Below are positions 34,301-46,461 of a stretch of DNA of 64,000 bases, piece by piece. Made by a program: the position numbers and the translations under genes. The notes under the pieces are model-generated. The model was not told the DNA's origin, ran no database searches, and saw only the letters and a list, made by a program, of their open reading frames with translations. Within the stretch, counting starts at the first letter, position 1. Each line of letters starts with the position of its first letter. This stretch comes from Mycoplasma anserisalpingitidis (GTDB taxonomy: Bacteria > Bacillota_I > Bacilli_A > Mycoplasmatales > Metamycoplasmataceae): contig NZ_CP041663.1 of the NCBI RefSeq assembly GCF_007858495.1, forward strand, positions 434,001 through 498,000. The letters run 5' to 3'.

Positions 34301-37300
34301 AATTAACTCAGTTGACCCTTCTAATGAATTATTTAATTATTCTAATAAAAATGATTTAGTAGAGTTAATTAGATTTATTTTAAAAGACATTGATTTTCAA
34401 AGTGTTATAAAAAATGTGGTTCCTAAATTATTGAATAATCGTGAATGACTCAAAAACTTAAATAATATTAACGAACTAATAAAATCAATATTTAAAATTA
34501 ATGGAATTATTGATGAAAATAAATTAAATATCAATAATTTAATTGAAAAAATAATTACAAGCGTTCAATTTAAGTCTATTACGACAAAATCATTAATATA
34601 CATTTCTAAACAAAGTGAAATTAACCTAAATATAAATGGAATTAATGAGTTAATCAGTTCAACTTTAGATACAATAATCCCTATTCTAAAAGAATTAAAC
34701 CTCTATGAAGAATTAATTTCTGATGTATTAAATATTGTTAAAGACCCAGAAAATATTACAACTACAATCAAAGAATTGGTTGATAAACTTAAAAACAAAT
34801 TACTAGAAAATAATTTTCAAATAATTCAAAAATTATTAGCTTCAAGAATATTTAATGATCCAAAAAACAAAACAACTTTAAAAGCTATTACTAATGAAAT
34901 ATTAAGTAAATCAAACAATGTCGAAAATATTAAAAACTTCATTAAAACAATAGGGTTGGACAAATTACTTGAAAAATTTAATGTAACTAGTGAACAAGTT
35001 AATACTTTAAGTATAAAAATATTGAACAATACCAATAGCATTAACTTAATAAGAGATATTATTTACAACATAATTGATAATTCATCTGAATATTCAACAA
35101 GTAAAAATTACAATGAATTAATTAAAAAAGTTTTCAATAAACCACAAATCCAAAATTCATTTAAAACCAACTTTAGCTCTGTAATTAAAGAACTATTGAA
35201 TGATAATGAAGTAAGAAATATTATCGTAGATCCGCTTACTACATTACTTACGAAACTTGAAAATAACTGATTGTTAAAAAATACTATAAATTCTAAATCG
35301 CTATTATCTGAATTGTTAACAATTGCAAATTCAATTAACAACACTTTACATTTGACTGATAAATTGATTAACTCACTTGTTAATGAATTAAAAGTTAATG
35401 GACTTGAAGTAAACTTCAATAATGTTATAAACTCAATTTCAAATGGTTTAACAAGTGAATTTGAAAATAATCTAGATCAAAAAGTTACTGAATTAATTAA
35501 AATTATTGCAGGAACTAACATTTTTAGAAATTCAACAAATTATGCTGATCTAAAAGTTGTTTTAACAAATCTTTTAGAATATCTAAATAGAAATCAAATT
35601 ATTTCTAATAGTTTTATAAATTCTTTAAGTTCATCAACTGCAACTGAAATTTACAAATATACTGATGAAACTTCATTAAAAACTGCAATAACTATAATTT
35701 TTGATAATCAACATTTAAGAAACAGTATTTTCACAATCTTAGATTCAGTTAAAACAAAAGTTAACAAAATTTCACAAGCAAGCAATTTAACTCAAATTGT
35801 GCAAATTTCATTAGACGATTCTTTAGTAAAAAACACAATTAAAGAAGAGCTAAAACTGCTTTTAAGAGATATTTTCACAGACCCAACAATTAAGAAAATT
35901 CTTAAAAATGTTGTAAAGCACTTCTTTGATTTTATAGAAATAAATTCAACAAATATACCTGAAGCTGACACATTTATGAATAAAATTGTCGATGGTTTAT
36001 ACAATTTATTAAGTAGATTAGATTTAATTGATAATTTGGTTGATCCGCTTGTTGAACAAATTAGTTCATCGAATGACATAATTAGTTTATTTACTTCAAT
36101 CTCTTCACAAATTTTTGACAATCTAAAAATCACCGAATACTCAACTTTTAGTAAATTCTTAAAAGATAATTTAGTAACACAAAATAAACAAACAATTATC
36201 AAAATAATTAATCATATTATTAATAAATTAACTTCTGACGAAACTAAAGTAAGAAGAATATTGGAAAAACTAGATATTCCATCATTACTCCTAGATGAAA
36301 CTTCAACGCTTGATAAAAACAAAATCAATAACTTTATTATAAAAATATTGAATAACCAAGACCTTAAAAAACTGTTAACAATTTTAGTTGAAGAAGTGAT
36401 TAATAATAATTTAGAGTATGCTAAATTAAGTACTTGATGAGAATTGATTAATAAATTACTTAATAGTTCAAAATCAAATGATATTAAAAACTCAATTAAA
36501 AAATGACTGATCGACACAGTAAATAGTAACGATGTTGACTTTGAAAAGGGTATTGGTGAATTAGTTGTTGAATTGTTAAGAAAAAGTGGATTTAATTTAA
36601 TTGAGGATGATAAGAATTTATTTGGTAGAGTAATGAAAAATGCTCTTAAAGCAATTGTTAATACAAATGAATTTGATCAGATAATCAATAAAATTTATGA
36701 TAATATCAAGAATTTAAAACCTAGTTCAGCAAATCCAATTACTTCAGAAAAAATATCTCAAGCTGTTATGAAAGGTGTTTTAAGTATTATTTCAAATGAT
36801 GATGGATCAGCAATTCAGGTAGTTAAGATCCTTGATAAATCTGAATTGATCGGAAAAATCATAAATCAAATTGGTTCAGAAGATTTTGTTAAATTAATTG
36901 ATAGAATTTTTGAATCAAGTAGTTTAACTAAAAACACTGGTATTTATGCAATACTTAAGCCTATACTTAGTCCCGGAAGCACATCTTCAAGCACAAGTAC
37001 TAAAGTTGAAATAGGAACATTAAACTTACTTTCAATTCCTGATAAAGCAAAGAACTTCTTAGCACAGATATTTAAACCTTTCTATGAAGAGTTATTCAAA
37101 AAAGCTATTAATCACTCTCTACCAACATTTAAACAAGACACTGTTGAATATAAAAACTTATTTAGAGTTACTGAAATTGTTCTTTGATTCTTATGAAATA
37201 ACAATCCAAGTGGAGTAACATATTGAAATACAAACTTGCTTAGAGCAACTACACTTGAAGGAATCGTAAATCTTGCTCATGAAAAGGCTATGTGAGATGA

Positions 37301-37571
37301 TTTATATATCCCAATCTATAAAAAACCAATCGACGTCTTACGTGATGAAACTACATATAGAAAAATAGGATTCATCAATGGTGGATTTAATAAAGAATTT
37401 GTTTTTGGTAGTCGTTCGAACTGAACGAACAACAATAATTATGATCCAGATCAACTTCTCGCTTACATTTACTATATAAAAAATGGAAATGACAGACATA
37501 ATTCTAATAAAACTAAAGAACAAGTGCTTTGAGAAGCCTTGGAAAAAGGATATTTAGGTCCTAAAAAATAG
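25326..37571 (+). CDS. Giant SGNH/GDSL hydrolase repeat protein, 4081 aa
   Basis: One frame of 12.2 kb, open only with TGA as Trp, encodes a 4081-aa protein. Residues of about 8-30 are a signal-anchor (LIIVSSISAMIGIGVIGGV) with no lipobox Cys. Residues of about 95-375 are an SGNH hydrolase: block I IGDSITAGFDG (Ser106), block III SIGANDF (Asn214), and block V DIHPNTNGY (Asp359, His361), so the catalytic set is complete. The other 3700 residues are Asn/Ile/Leu/Lys-rich, helical, and made of diverged repeats such as SFEDLFKIL, NFDEFITKML, NYNELIKKVF and LINDLL. The last 130 residues are different, rich in aromatics (LFGRVMK to GYLGPKK). A TATAAT box (25281-25286) and AAGGAG precede it and a terminator follows. 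Probably a surface esterase or lipase on a very long stalk; the substrate is unknown. Confidence 0.88.
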
Positions 37572-37596
37572 AGATCTCATTATGAGGTCTTTTTTT
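37572..37596 (+). terminator. Terminator after the giant gene
   Basis: GATCTCA and TGAGGTC arms (one G-U pair) with a TTA loop are followed by seven T residues, directly after the stop codon. Confidence 0.85.
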
Positions 37597-37669
37597 GCAA
37601 AAAATTGACCAAAAAATTCAGAAAATAAGTCTTTAAAAAATAGTAAATCTATATAATATAAAAGAGTAA

Positions 37670-37713
37670 TTTTACTCCTTGGTTTTTAATAACCCTGAAT
37701 GTCCAAAAGGAGG
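37670..37713 (+). promoter_or_regulatory. rpsF leader that pairs with the ribosome-binding site
   Basis: CTCCTT (37675-37680) can pair with AAGGAG (37707-37712), the ribosome site of rpsF. Between them GGTT (37681-37684) and AACC (37691-37694) form an inner stem with a large asymmetric loop on the 3' side. A TATAAT-like box lies around 37652-37657. The place and the arrangement fit the S6:S18-binding leaders that control rpsF operons in many bacteria, but no model was run. Confidence 0.5.
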
Positions 37714-37719
37714 CTTAAT

Positions 37720-38082
37720 ATGGCTAAATACGAAATCATGATGATTGTTGATCCTAAAGCTGACGTTAACGTTGCTTTCGATTTACTTAAAGAAGTATTT
37801 GGAAACGGTGTTAAAAAAGCTGAAAAATTAGCTATCAACGAATTATCATACTCAATTAACAAATCAAAACATGCTCAATATGTAAATGCAGAAGTTGAAT
37901 CAAAACCTGAATTAATTTCTGAATTTGTACGTAAATCTAACATTGTAAAACAAGTTTGAAGACAATTAGTTATCAATCTTGATACAGAAAGCGGTTTAAA
38001 ACCTGCAAACACTAAAAAAGCTACAAAAAAAGTAGTTCGTAAATCAACACCTAGAAAAGTCGCATCTAAGACTGAAGAATAA
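37720..38082 (+). CDS. rpsF: 30S ribosomal protein S6
   Basis: S6 (120 aa) binds S18 on the small-subunit platform. The start MAKYEIMMIVDPKAD was chosen because AAAAGGAGG lies 7 bases upstream; a start seven codons earlier would lie inside the ribosome site. The S6 fold is seen in KVAINELSYSIN-type residues (family: L.Y.I.......Y) and QVWRQLVINL, with one TGA as Trp. The C-terminal 25 residues are a basic tail (KKATKKVVRKSTPRK). It is followed by ssb and rpsR, the usual order. Confidence 0.95.
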
Positions 38083-38113
38083 TTAATAGTTGATTTTAAG
38101 ATAAGGGGTTAAT

Positions 38114-38899
38114 ATGAATAAAGTACTTTTGATTGGTAGAGTTTCATCTGATATAAGGATATTTCAAACTCAAAGTGGAATAAGATATGCTAGAGTGAGA
38201 TTAGCAATTAATCGTCGTGGAACAACAGATGTAACAGATTTTATTCCATTAGTTGTATGAAGAGCAAATGCTGATTTTATGGCTTCAAATGTATTCAAAG
38301 GAACTTTAATAGCAGTGGAAGGTTCAATTTACATGAGTTCTTATCAAAGAGACGGAGCAAATGTGACTTCATTTGAAGTAAATGTTGATAATATTAGTAT
38401 TTTGGAACCCAAATCAGTTGTTCAATCTAGAATTAATTCATCAAATCAAAATGTTAATAATAAATTTGTTGCAGATATGCCTTCAAGAGATTTTAGCGAA
38501 CGCATTCAAAGTGTCCCAAATCAACAAGTGCATAGATTTGATGATAACATTTCAAACCAATCATTATATAGCAATACATCAAACAATAGTTTTGCTGGTT
38601 TTACAGTTGACGAAACTTTTTCAAGACCTTCTACACAAAGTGAGATGGGTAATACAAAAATGAGTTTTACACCAACTGAAAAACTAAATGAATTAAACCT
38701 ATCAAATAACCAAAATTCTAAAAATCAAGATTTCTTAAGTAATCTTGATGATGAAGATGATGAATATAGTTTTAATAGTTCTTTATTCGATGATCAAAAC
38801 TCGTCTAATAAAAATGACACAAGTTTATTTGAATTAGATAGTGATGATGAATTAGAAGATGATATTTTCAACCCTAATCATAGTTTAGATTTCGATTAA
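38114..38899 (+). CDS. ssb: Single-stranded DNA-binding protein
   Basis: SSB protects single-stranded DNA in replication, recombination and repair. The first 100 or so residues are an OB fold: MNKVLLIGRVSSDIRI, IRYARVRLAINRR, DFIPLVVWRANADFMA and GTLIAVEGSIYMSSYQ. The rest, of about 160 residues, is a low-complexity Asn/Ser/Asp-rich linker ending in an acidic tail (EDDIFNPNHSLDFD). The final residues are not the usual DDDIPF, so partner binding may differ. At 261 aa it is longer than typical SSB (150-180 aa). One TGA is Trp. Confidence 0.95.
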
Positions 38900-38921
38900 T
38901 AGAAAATAAATAGGAGAAAAA

Positions 38922-39179
38922 ATGAACTTTAAGAAAAATAAAAAAGGTTTTAGTTCAAGAAGAAAAGTTTGTGAATTCTGTGAACAAAACATGAATTATG
39001 TTGATTACAAAAATTTAGAATTACTTAAAAAATACATTAGTGGTACAGGTCAAATTAAATCATCATCAATGTCAGGAACATGTGCAAAACACCAAAGAAG
39101 CGTATCAAACGCAATTAAAAGAGCTAGATTTGTTGCATTATTACCATACACAATCGTTCGTGTTCGTGTACAAAAATAA
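38922..39179 (+). CDS. rpsR: 30S ribosomal protein S18
   Basis: S18 (85 aa) pairs with S6 on the platform. It shows CEFCEQNMNYVDYKNLELL, then KYISGTGQIKSSSMSG and the conserved CAKHQRSVSNAIKRARFVALLPY. The cysteines of a possible zinc site (CEFC) are kept. TAGGAG precedes the ATG, 22 bases after ssb, and a terminator follows. Confidence 0.96.
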   Translation: MNFKKNKKGFSSRRKVCEFCEQNMNYVDYKNLELLKKYISGTGQIKSSSMSGTCAKHQRSVSNAIKRARFVALLPYTIVRVRVQK

Positions 39180-39189
39180 TGTTTACTCA

Positions 39190-39222
39190 GTTTAACTAGG
39201 ATTTAATCCTAGTTTTATTTTT
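39190..39222 (+). terminator. Terminator after rpsR
   Basis: AACTAGGATT and AATCCTAGTT form a ten-pair hairpin followed by TTATTTTT. Confidence 0.88.
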
Positions 39223-39225
39223 GCA

Positions 39226-39247
39226 AAATAAAAAGCCCCATGGGCTT
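39226..39247 (-). terminator. Terminator after the BI-1-like gene
   Basis: On the minus strand AAGCCC, ATG and GGGCTT form a hairpin followed by TTTATTTT, overlapping the stop codon. Confidence 0.8.
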
Positions 39248-39977
39248 AATCTCTAGAACCAAAAAGTCTTAATAAATATCAAATCATATAAACTATGTTA
39301 ATAAAAATAAATATTGCATCACTTATAGACTCTTTAAGCATTTCCTTAGTTGAATTAAATGCAAATTCATTATTTTTCTTACTAATAATGTAGAATGAGA
39401 AGAAAATATTAATTCCTGATATCGCAAGTCCAACTAGTGAATAAATCATCTCAATTGTACTGTTAAACACAAATATACTTGTGATAAACAATACAACAAA
39501 TCCAACAAGTAAAACTATTGATAAAACTCACATAACCTTTACTTTTATTAACTCAAAATAACCTATAATTCCACAAGCCATAGTTAATAGAACACTAATT
39601 AAAAATATTAAGGCAATCAATCAAAGATTATTGGTTGAAATATTATTAGCATACATTGAAATAAATGTTACAAGTGCCATGTAAATAACTGTAAATATAT
39701 ATCCAACAACTAAAACTGGAAAAGGCATTTTTTTGTGTAGATAAGAAAATAAAAATAGTCATACAATAAATACTATTGTTGAAACTAGATAAGTAATGTA
39801 AAAACTATCATTAGTAAAGTTGCTTGCAATGAATCTCTCTACATTTTTTGAAAAAATTCCTAAACCTAAAACTAGTGCTCCAAAAACAAATAAACCTATA
39901 CCTACAAAAATTAAGGTCAGAGATAAATAAGAACTTTTGGTTTTTTTCTTTGTAATTCCATAACTTAATTCATTCAT
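39246..39977 (-). CDS. Bax inhibitor-1/YccA-like membrane protein
   Basis: The 243-aa protein has seven likely membrane segments and ends WYLLRLFGSRD after DAIFIFINIVYMI, the C-terminal pattern of the BI-1 (YccA/YbhL) family, whose bacterial members include a pH-sensitive calcium leak channel. The N-terminal YGITKKK stretch and first membrane helix (LTLIFVGIGLFVFGALVLGL) also fit. The middle is more diverged, so the match rests mostly on topology and the C terminus. It is single, convergent with rpsR and divergent from parE. Confidence 0.72.
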
Positions 39978-40030
39978 ACAAAAATTATATATTAATTAAA
40001 TAATATTAAAAATAAAGATAATTAATTTAA

Positions 40031-41968
<1,938 letters not shown>

Positions 41969-41974
41969 TAAAAA

Positions 41975-42006
41975 ATAAGTTGACAAATAAATGTCAACTT
42001 TTTATA
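41975..42006 (+). terminator. Terminator after parE
   Basis: AAGTTGACA and TGTCAACTT form a nine-pair hairpin with an AATAAA loop followed by TTTTATATT. Confidence 0.88.
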
Positions 42007-42032
42007 TTCATGATAAATTCTAACTAAAATTC

Positions 42033-42716
42033 TTAAATGTTTGAAAGACCAGACATATCAACATCTTTTTTAGATTCTTTACTTGCAGCAAATAAAGACA
42101 TTGAATGCAACTTCATCTTTTGAGCTTTAATCAAGATTGGGAAAGTGAAAATTTCCGTGTTGAATTCACTTACTCTTTTATTGTATAATCTTCTACTTGC
42201 TGCAATCTCTGATTCAATATATTCACTCGAACTCATTAATTCAGAAACAATTTTTGAAGCTTTTAATTCTGGATATGCTTCAACCGAAATATTAATATCT
42301 CTTGAGATATTTTCCATCAAAGTGTTCATTTCTTGGGTTGTTTTAGCATCTTCACTCATCCCTTCACTCTTAAGACTTCTCAATTTTGCAACATTTGTGA
42401 AAGTTTCGTTTTCAAATTTTAAATATGCTTTTGTTTCTTCAAATAATTTTACTAATGTATCTTTTCTTTTTTGTAAATTAACATCGATTAATGACGCTGC
42501 GTCATTAACTTCAAGTTGTAATCTATTTAACTTATTTGGTCATGATGAAATTCATTTATATGGTCAGTAAATTAAACCAAAAATTAAAATGCAGCTAAAG
42601 AAAATCATTAAAGCAAAAAGAATTTTTTGTGAAGTTGTTGCCTTAGGCGAAATAATCTGGTTTTGAACATTAATTTCAGGTTGTTCACTTTGTTCTATTC
42701 TAGTGTCTATTAACAT
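42033..42716 (-). CDS. lemA: LemA family membrane protein
   Basis: The 227-aa protein has one N-terminal membrane segment (about residues 32-54, LFALMIFFSCILIFGLIYWP) and then the LemA helical domain: LNRLQLEVNDAASLIDVNLQKR (family: VDVQLKRR), then EAYPELKASK (family: YPDLKA), and RRLYNKRVSEFNTEIFTFP (family: AR..YN..V..YN). The start follows AGGAGAT. In mycoplasmas lemA often follows a DUF3137 gene; here its upstream partner is cut by an IS30 element, which may also affect lemA expression. LemA function is not settled. Confidence 0.93.
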
Positions 42717-42725
42717 AAAAATCTC

Positions 42726-42937
42726 CTATTTTTGTATTTCAAATAATTTTTTTGATAGTTTAATCAATTGATTTATCACATTTGTTCTACTACTTCAATT
42801 TTGATTATTTACACAAATTGATATCCCGACCTGATTACAGTGAATTGCAAAATCATCAGGTAATATTTTGCACATTTCTTTAATTATAGATAAAATTTCA
42901 TTTTCTTTTACACTTAATTTATTATTAAAAATGCTTT
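42726..42937 (-). pseudogene. Cut-off 3' end of the DUF3137-like gene
   Basis: This frame ends LFEIQK and TAG, 9 bases before lemA, and has no start codon of its own; going upstream it meets a TAA formed at the edge of the IS element. Removing the IS and one copy of the 14-bp duplication joins it in frame to the gene at 44305-46077, adding about 65 residues (NKLSVKENEILSIIKEMC and on to NQLIKLSKKLFEIQK). The intact protein would have had about 635 residues. Confidence 0.85.
42924..42937. repeat. Target duplication of the first IS30 element, left copy
   Basis: ATTAAAAATGCTTT is found here and at 44368-44381, directly on both sides of the element. Confidence 0.85.
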
Positions 42938-44367
42938 ATGAAATAGAAAAGTCATTTAACAATGCATTTTAATCAAAGTCCTTGAAGTACGTTAGTGCTA
43001 CGATTTATATAATTATAATGCTTTTTTATATAAAAAAGCACACCAAAAGAATCGGTCATGACCGATTTTAAAATTTTTAGTAAAATTATTGATTGATAAG
43101 TGTTAAATATTCATTAATTCTTTTGCTCATCACATAAATTTGTTTATTTGTGAATTTATCCATAGACACACCCTTAGGAATAAATCTTCTAATGTGTCTG
43201 TGGATATTTTCTATTGAACCTTTTTGGTATGAACAATATGCATCACATTTAAACAAATTGTTATTAGAAATAACTTCGTGCAAGCGCACGTTCTCGGAGC
43301 CGTTATCAACCGTTAATGTTGTTATTTTTATGGAATTAACTTTAATCATTTCAAGTAAAGCATCTTTCACTGCCTCAGAAGTTTTGCGTGATAATATTAC
43401 ATAAAGTTTTCTAGTTTTTCTATCTAATAAAGTTACCAAACAATTCTTATCCTTGCTTTGTCCAATCACAGTATCAAGTTCAAAATGACCTTCCTTTAAT
43501 CTATGGTTGGCCTCATCAGGCCTTTGATGAATACTAACAGCATTTTTAAGAGAACTTTTTTGAACTTTTCTAGTTTTCTTGTGATATTTTCCTACAGAAA
43601 GAAAGAGCAAAATATCTATAGATAAATTAAACTCATTTGACTTTAAGCACTTGTATACAGTGCTAGGAGTAGGGCAGAAACTGTTAGGAAACATCTTCTT
43701 AAATTTATTAACAAGAGCTTTAGCTGAAACTTTGATTGCTCTTTTTGTAAAATCTTTATTGAATCTATTTTTCCTATAATAACTAACTTCAGATTTTCAA
43801 AATCTAATAAAATCTCTTCATTTATTTTTAATAGTCTTTGAATGAAGTCTTGTTCTTTTGGACTTATAAAGCATAAGATGTTCGGCAATTAATTGGAAAT
43901 CAATATAGTTTACATAATTAATATATTGATCACAGTTGCGACAAACTTTTTTATATTTTTTGACAAAATCACCTTGATTTGTTGTTGAAATTTTCAATAA
44001 CTTTTTAATGGTGTGTGTTTGAAATCCAATCACTTCTGAAACTTTAGAAAAATTCTTTCCTTCTTTGAATAATCTTAGGCATTCATTTAAATGAAGAATG
44101 TTCATTTGATTCGCTTTGAGTAATCTGTTATTTATAACTTTTGAATGAAGAATTCTGATTTCTTCTTCAGAATTTTTGATTAAATAGTGATTGTTTGGTA
44201 AATGTTTTTCTTTAGTTTTAATACACACAACTTTTTCAAGAGAATTTTTAATATTTGCTATAATCATATTGGTTCCTTTCTTATTTTTTTGCACTATAAT
44301 TTTACTAAAAGGACCAAGAATATAAAACAGTCATGCAACAATTGTTGTATGACTGTTCTTTTTTACG
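42938..44367 (-). mobile_element. IS30-family insertion sequence, about 1430 bp
   Basis: The element carries one intact transposase gene on the minus strand, sits between two 14-bp direct repeats, and has imperfect inverted ends of about 25 bases: GAAAAGTCATTTAACAAT inside the left end against GAACAGTCATACAACAAT on the reverse strand of the right end. It contains palindromes that may stop outside transcripts: GCTTTTTT/AAAAAAGC near 43018-43038 and AATCGGTCATGACCGATT near 43042-43059. Size and type are like IS1630-type elements of mycoplasmas, but I cannot give a name. Confidence 0.88.
43086..44267 (-). CDS. IS30-family transposase
   Basis: The 393-aa transposase is complete when TGA is read as Trp. 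The N-terminal part has helix-turn-helix-like segments (FKEGKNFSKVSEVIGFQTHT). The C-terminal DDE domain has GHFELDTVIG (first Asp), LTVDNGSEN (second Asp) and YQKGSIENIHRHIRRFIPKG (Glu), the IS30 layout. The start MIIANIKNSLEK was chosen for its AGAAAGGA ribosome site; an ATG nine codons earlier has none. It may be active, since the frame and ends are whole. Confidence 0.92.
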
Positions 44368-46077
44368 ATTAAAAATGCTTTTCCCAAATCATAATCTAAT
44401 TAGTGTTCAAATTTCATCCTTATCAGGATACTTAATCCCTTTATAGCCATCAGCTTCTATTTTTGAAATTGCTTCATTAAAATACTTAATATCTTTTTGA
44501 GACAAAATTATTGAAAATTCATGAAGTAAAATACCTTTAGTATTTTCAATAAAAAACACTGACTTAGATTCGCTCATATCATAAAATCTTCGATACTTGA
44601 CTGGAATTACTTTAGCACCAACATGTCTACCAACAACGACAACGTTATCAATAAGATCTTTATGATAAAATGAATTATTTTTAATATTATAAAGCATGCA
44701 ACCGTTTTCTTCATCATAAACCTCAGAACTTACGAACGACAATCAAGTACTTAATGAAGGTTTATGTCCTTTAAATGTGAAATATTTGTCACTATTTAAA
44801 ACGGTTAATAAATGTGTGTTATCTATTTTTCTAGTTTCTTTTTCTTTTTCTACTTCATATATATTAGATGTTTTATAATTACCATCCTCTTCATATAGTT
44901 CTCTGCTTATAACGGGTGGAATTAATAAAGTTGTTAAATCCTTTAGAACATTTTGTACATAAGTAGATACATCCTGTTGAACTTTCGAAGACTTATAATC
45001 TATAGTATCTTCAAAATTAAATGAACTAGTTTCATTATTTATTAGTAATGACGAGTAATTCGCATTATTGCTTTTTACAATTCAAAATTTACCTTTTTTT
45101 GAAAAAATTGGCTTAGTATTTTTTAAGTATTTATACCAATTTACATAATCTTCTTGTGTTTTTATAGTGAAAAACTGTAATAAATCAACTTCAGAGTTTT
45201 TTGAATTACTTCTTGGTGTAATTTGGATAAATTTATTAAAGTCTTTGTTTTCAAATTTATAATTAAAATCAGCACCAATATTGTCAAATTCTAATTCTTT
45301 GGAAAAATTAGTTTTAAGCAATATGTAATCATTATTATCTATAAAAGGTGTATCTTCATTATGATAAGCAGTTAATCTTTCGTATTTTGTAACAATTTTG
45401 CCATTAACTCTAGCTTTGTAAGGAAAGCTTTCGGAGTTGGAAGTAGTAATAATTTTAAAGTATAAATCACTAAGTGAAACTTTATATATAGGCGTATTTT
45501 TATACCTAATTTTTAAAAATGATTTTATACCTATAACATTCTTTGGAAAAATATTATTTCTCGTATCAATAAATAACTCATTTAATAAATTAAAATCAAA
45601 ACTATATTCAAGATTAAATCCAAAATTTTTCATAACATAATCAACAACAGTACTATTGTCAATATTTGAAAAATAACCTGTTTTAAGTCACTGAATTCTA
45701 TTTTTTTGATTACTAATTACTTTTAAATTTTCAAGTTTAAAAGCTTTAAAGCTAGAGATAATTTTACTATTCTCTTTATAAAATTTTATAAAGAATAATC
45801 CTACAATCACAAAGAAAGAAATAAAAATGAAAAAATTTGTAATTTTTCTTAGAATTATTTTGTCTTTCTTTTTCCTATCTTTTATATTCTTAGATATATC
45901 GTTACATGAATCAGTTAAACTATTTACTTCATTTCTGTATTCAATATTTTCATTATCATGATAACTAAAATAATTTTTTAATATTTCATTAATAGATGAC
46001 TTATTTTTTTCATATATATTTTCTATAGGTTCTAAAGTATTATTTTTATAGTCTATTTGTTTTTTTGATTCACTCAT
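44305..46077 (-). pseudogene. DUF3137-like membrane protein gene, truncated by an IS30 element
   Basis: The frame starts MSESKKQIDYKNN behind AGAAAGGA, has a soluble N-terminal stretch of about 80 residues, one or two membrane segments (FFIFISFFVIVGLFFIKFY, about residues 90-110) and a large outer or cytoplasmic domain. It reads through the IS boundary at 44367 and ends 20 codons later at a TAG inside the IS, giving 590 residues instead of the original of about 635. Position before lemA and membrane layout agree with DUF3137 proteins, but the family assignment is from context and general pattern only. The shortened protein could still be made. Confidence 0.75.
44368..44381. repeat. Target duplication of the first IS30 element, right copy
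   Basis: ATTAAAAATGCTTT, identical to 42924-42937; it encodes part of KSIFN in the interrupted gene. Confidence 0.85.
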
Positions 46078-46112
46078 TAATTCCTTTCTAACTATAATTC
46101 TACCCTGCTTAT

Positions 46113-46128
46113 AAAAAAAAAAAAAAAA
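46113..46128 (-). repeat. Run of 16 T in the promoter region of the DUF3137-like gene
   Basis: On the minus strand 16 T residues stand about 35 bases before the ATG, next to TATAAG and TAGAAT elements. Length changes in such a run could alter promoter spacing, as known for phase-variable mycoplasma lipoprotein genes. Confidence 0.5.
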
Positions 46129-46461
46129 CAATTTACAATGTTTGATATATGAAAATATTTCATAATTTGCACTATAGACATTCACATTTTTCGTAAATAA
46201 AATTAAAAACAATTCGATAAATATTGGGAATCTCGATCTTTTAATTTTTAGTTTTATAATGACATTTTAATTCTTTGGAGAAATTTCAACAATTCATAAA
46301 CATAACTGCAATAGTCTGGTGATTATGCAAAAATATAAAACGTAAAAACAGAAAAGTCACATGAAATATTTTTCACATTCTTGATCATACTATCAAGTGC
46401 AACAATAGTTACATGACTGTTGTTTTTACAACATTTTAAATTTAAAAAGTATAATTAGTGT
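46129..46461. other. Intergenic region with a possible IS end remnant
   Basis: No gene is seen in these 330 bases. Bases 46380-46404 (CTTGATCATACTATCAAGTG) closely match the left end of the second IS30 element (54788-54806), and the next 30 bases (ACATGACTGTTGTTTTT) resemble the right end of the first one. It may be a scar of an old insertion or excision, and also forms a hairpin with a T run. Confidence 0.45.
46450..46455 (+). promoter_or_regulatory. -10 element of the orphan permease gene
   Basis: TATAAT ends 6 bases before the ATG at 46462, pointing to a leaderless mRNA. Confidence 0.5.

Noticed and set aside
25326-37571. A series of separate repeat-protein genes
   Set aside because: All pieces are in one frame, divided only by TGA codons. 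I read through most of the gaps and found no TAA or TAG before 37569.
38382-38663. 93-aa gene inside ssb
   Set aside because: Different frame inside the low-complexity ssb linker; a shadow frame.
43643-43888. Extra small gene inside the first IS30 element
   Set aside because: It is in another frame within the transposase gene and has no features of its own.
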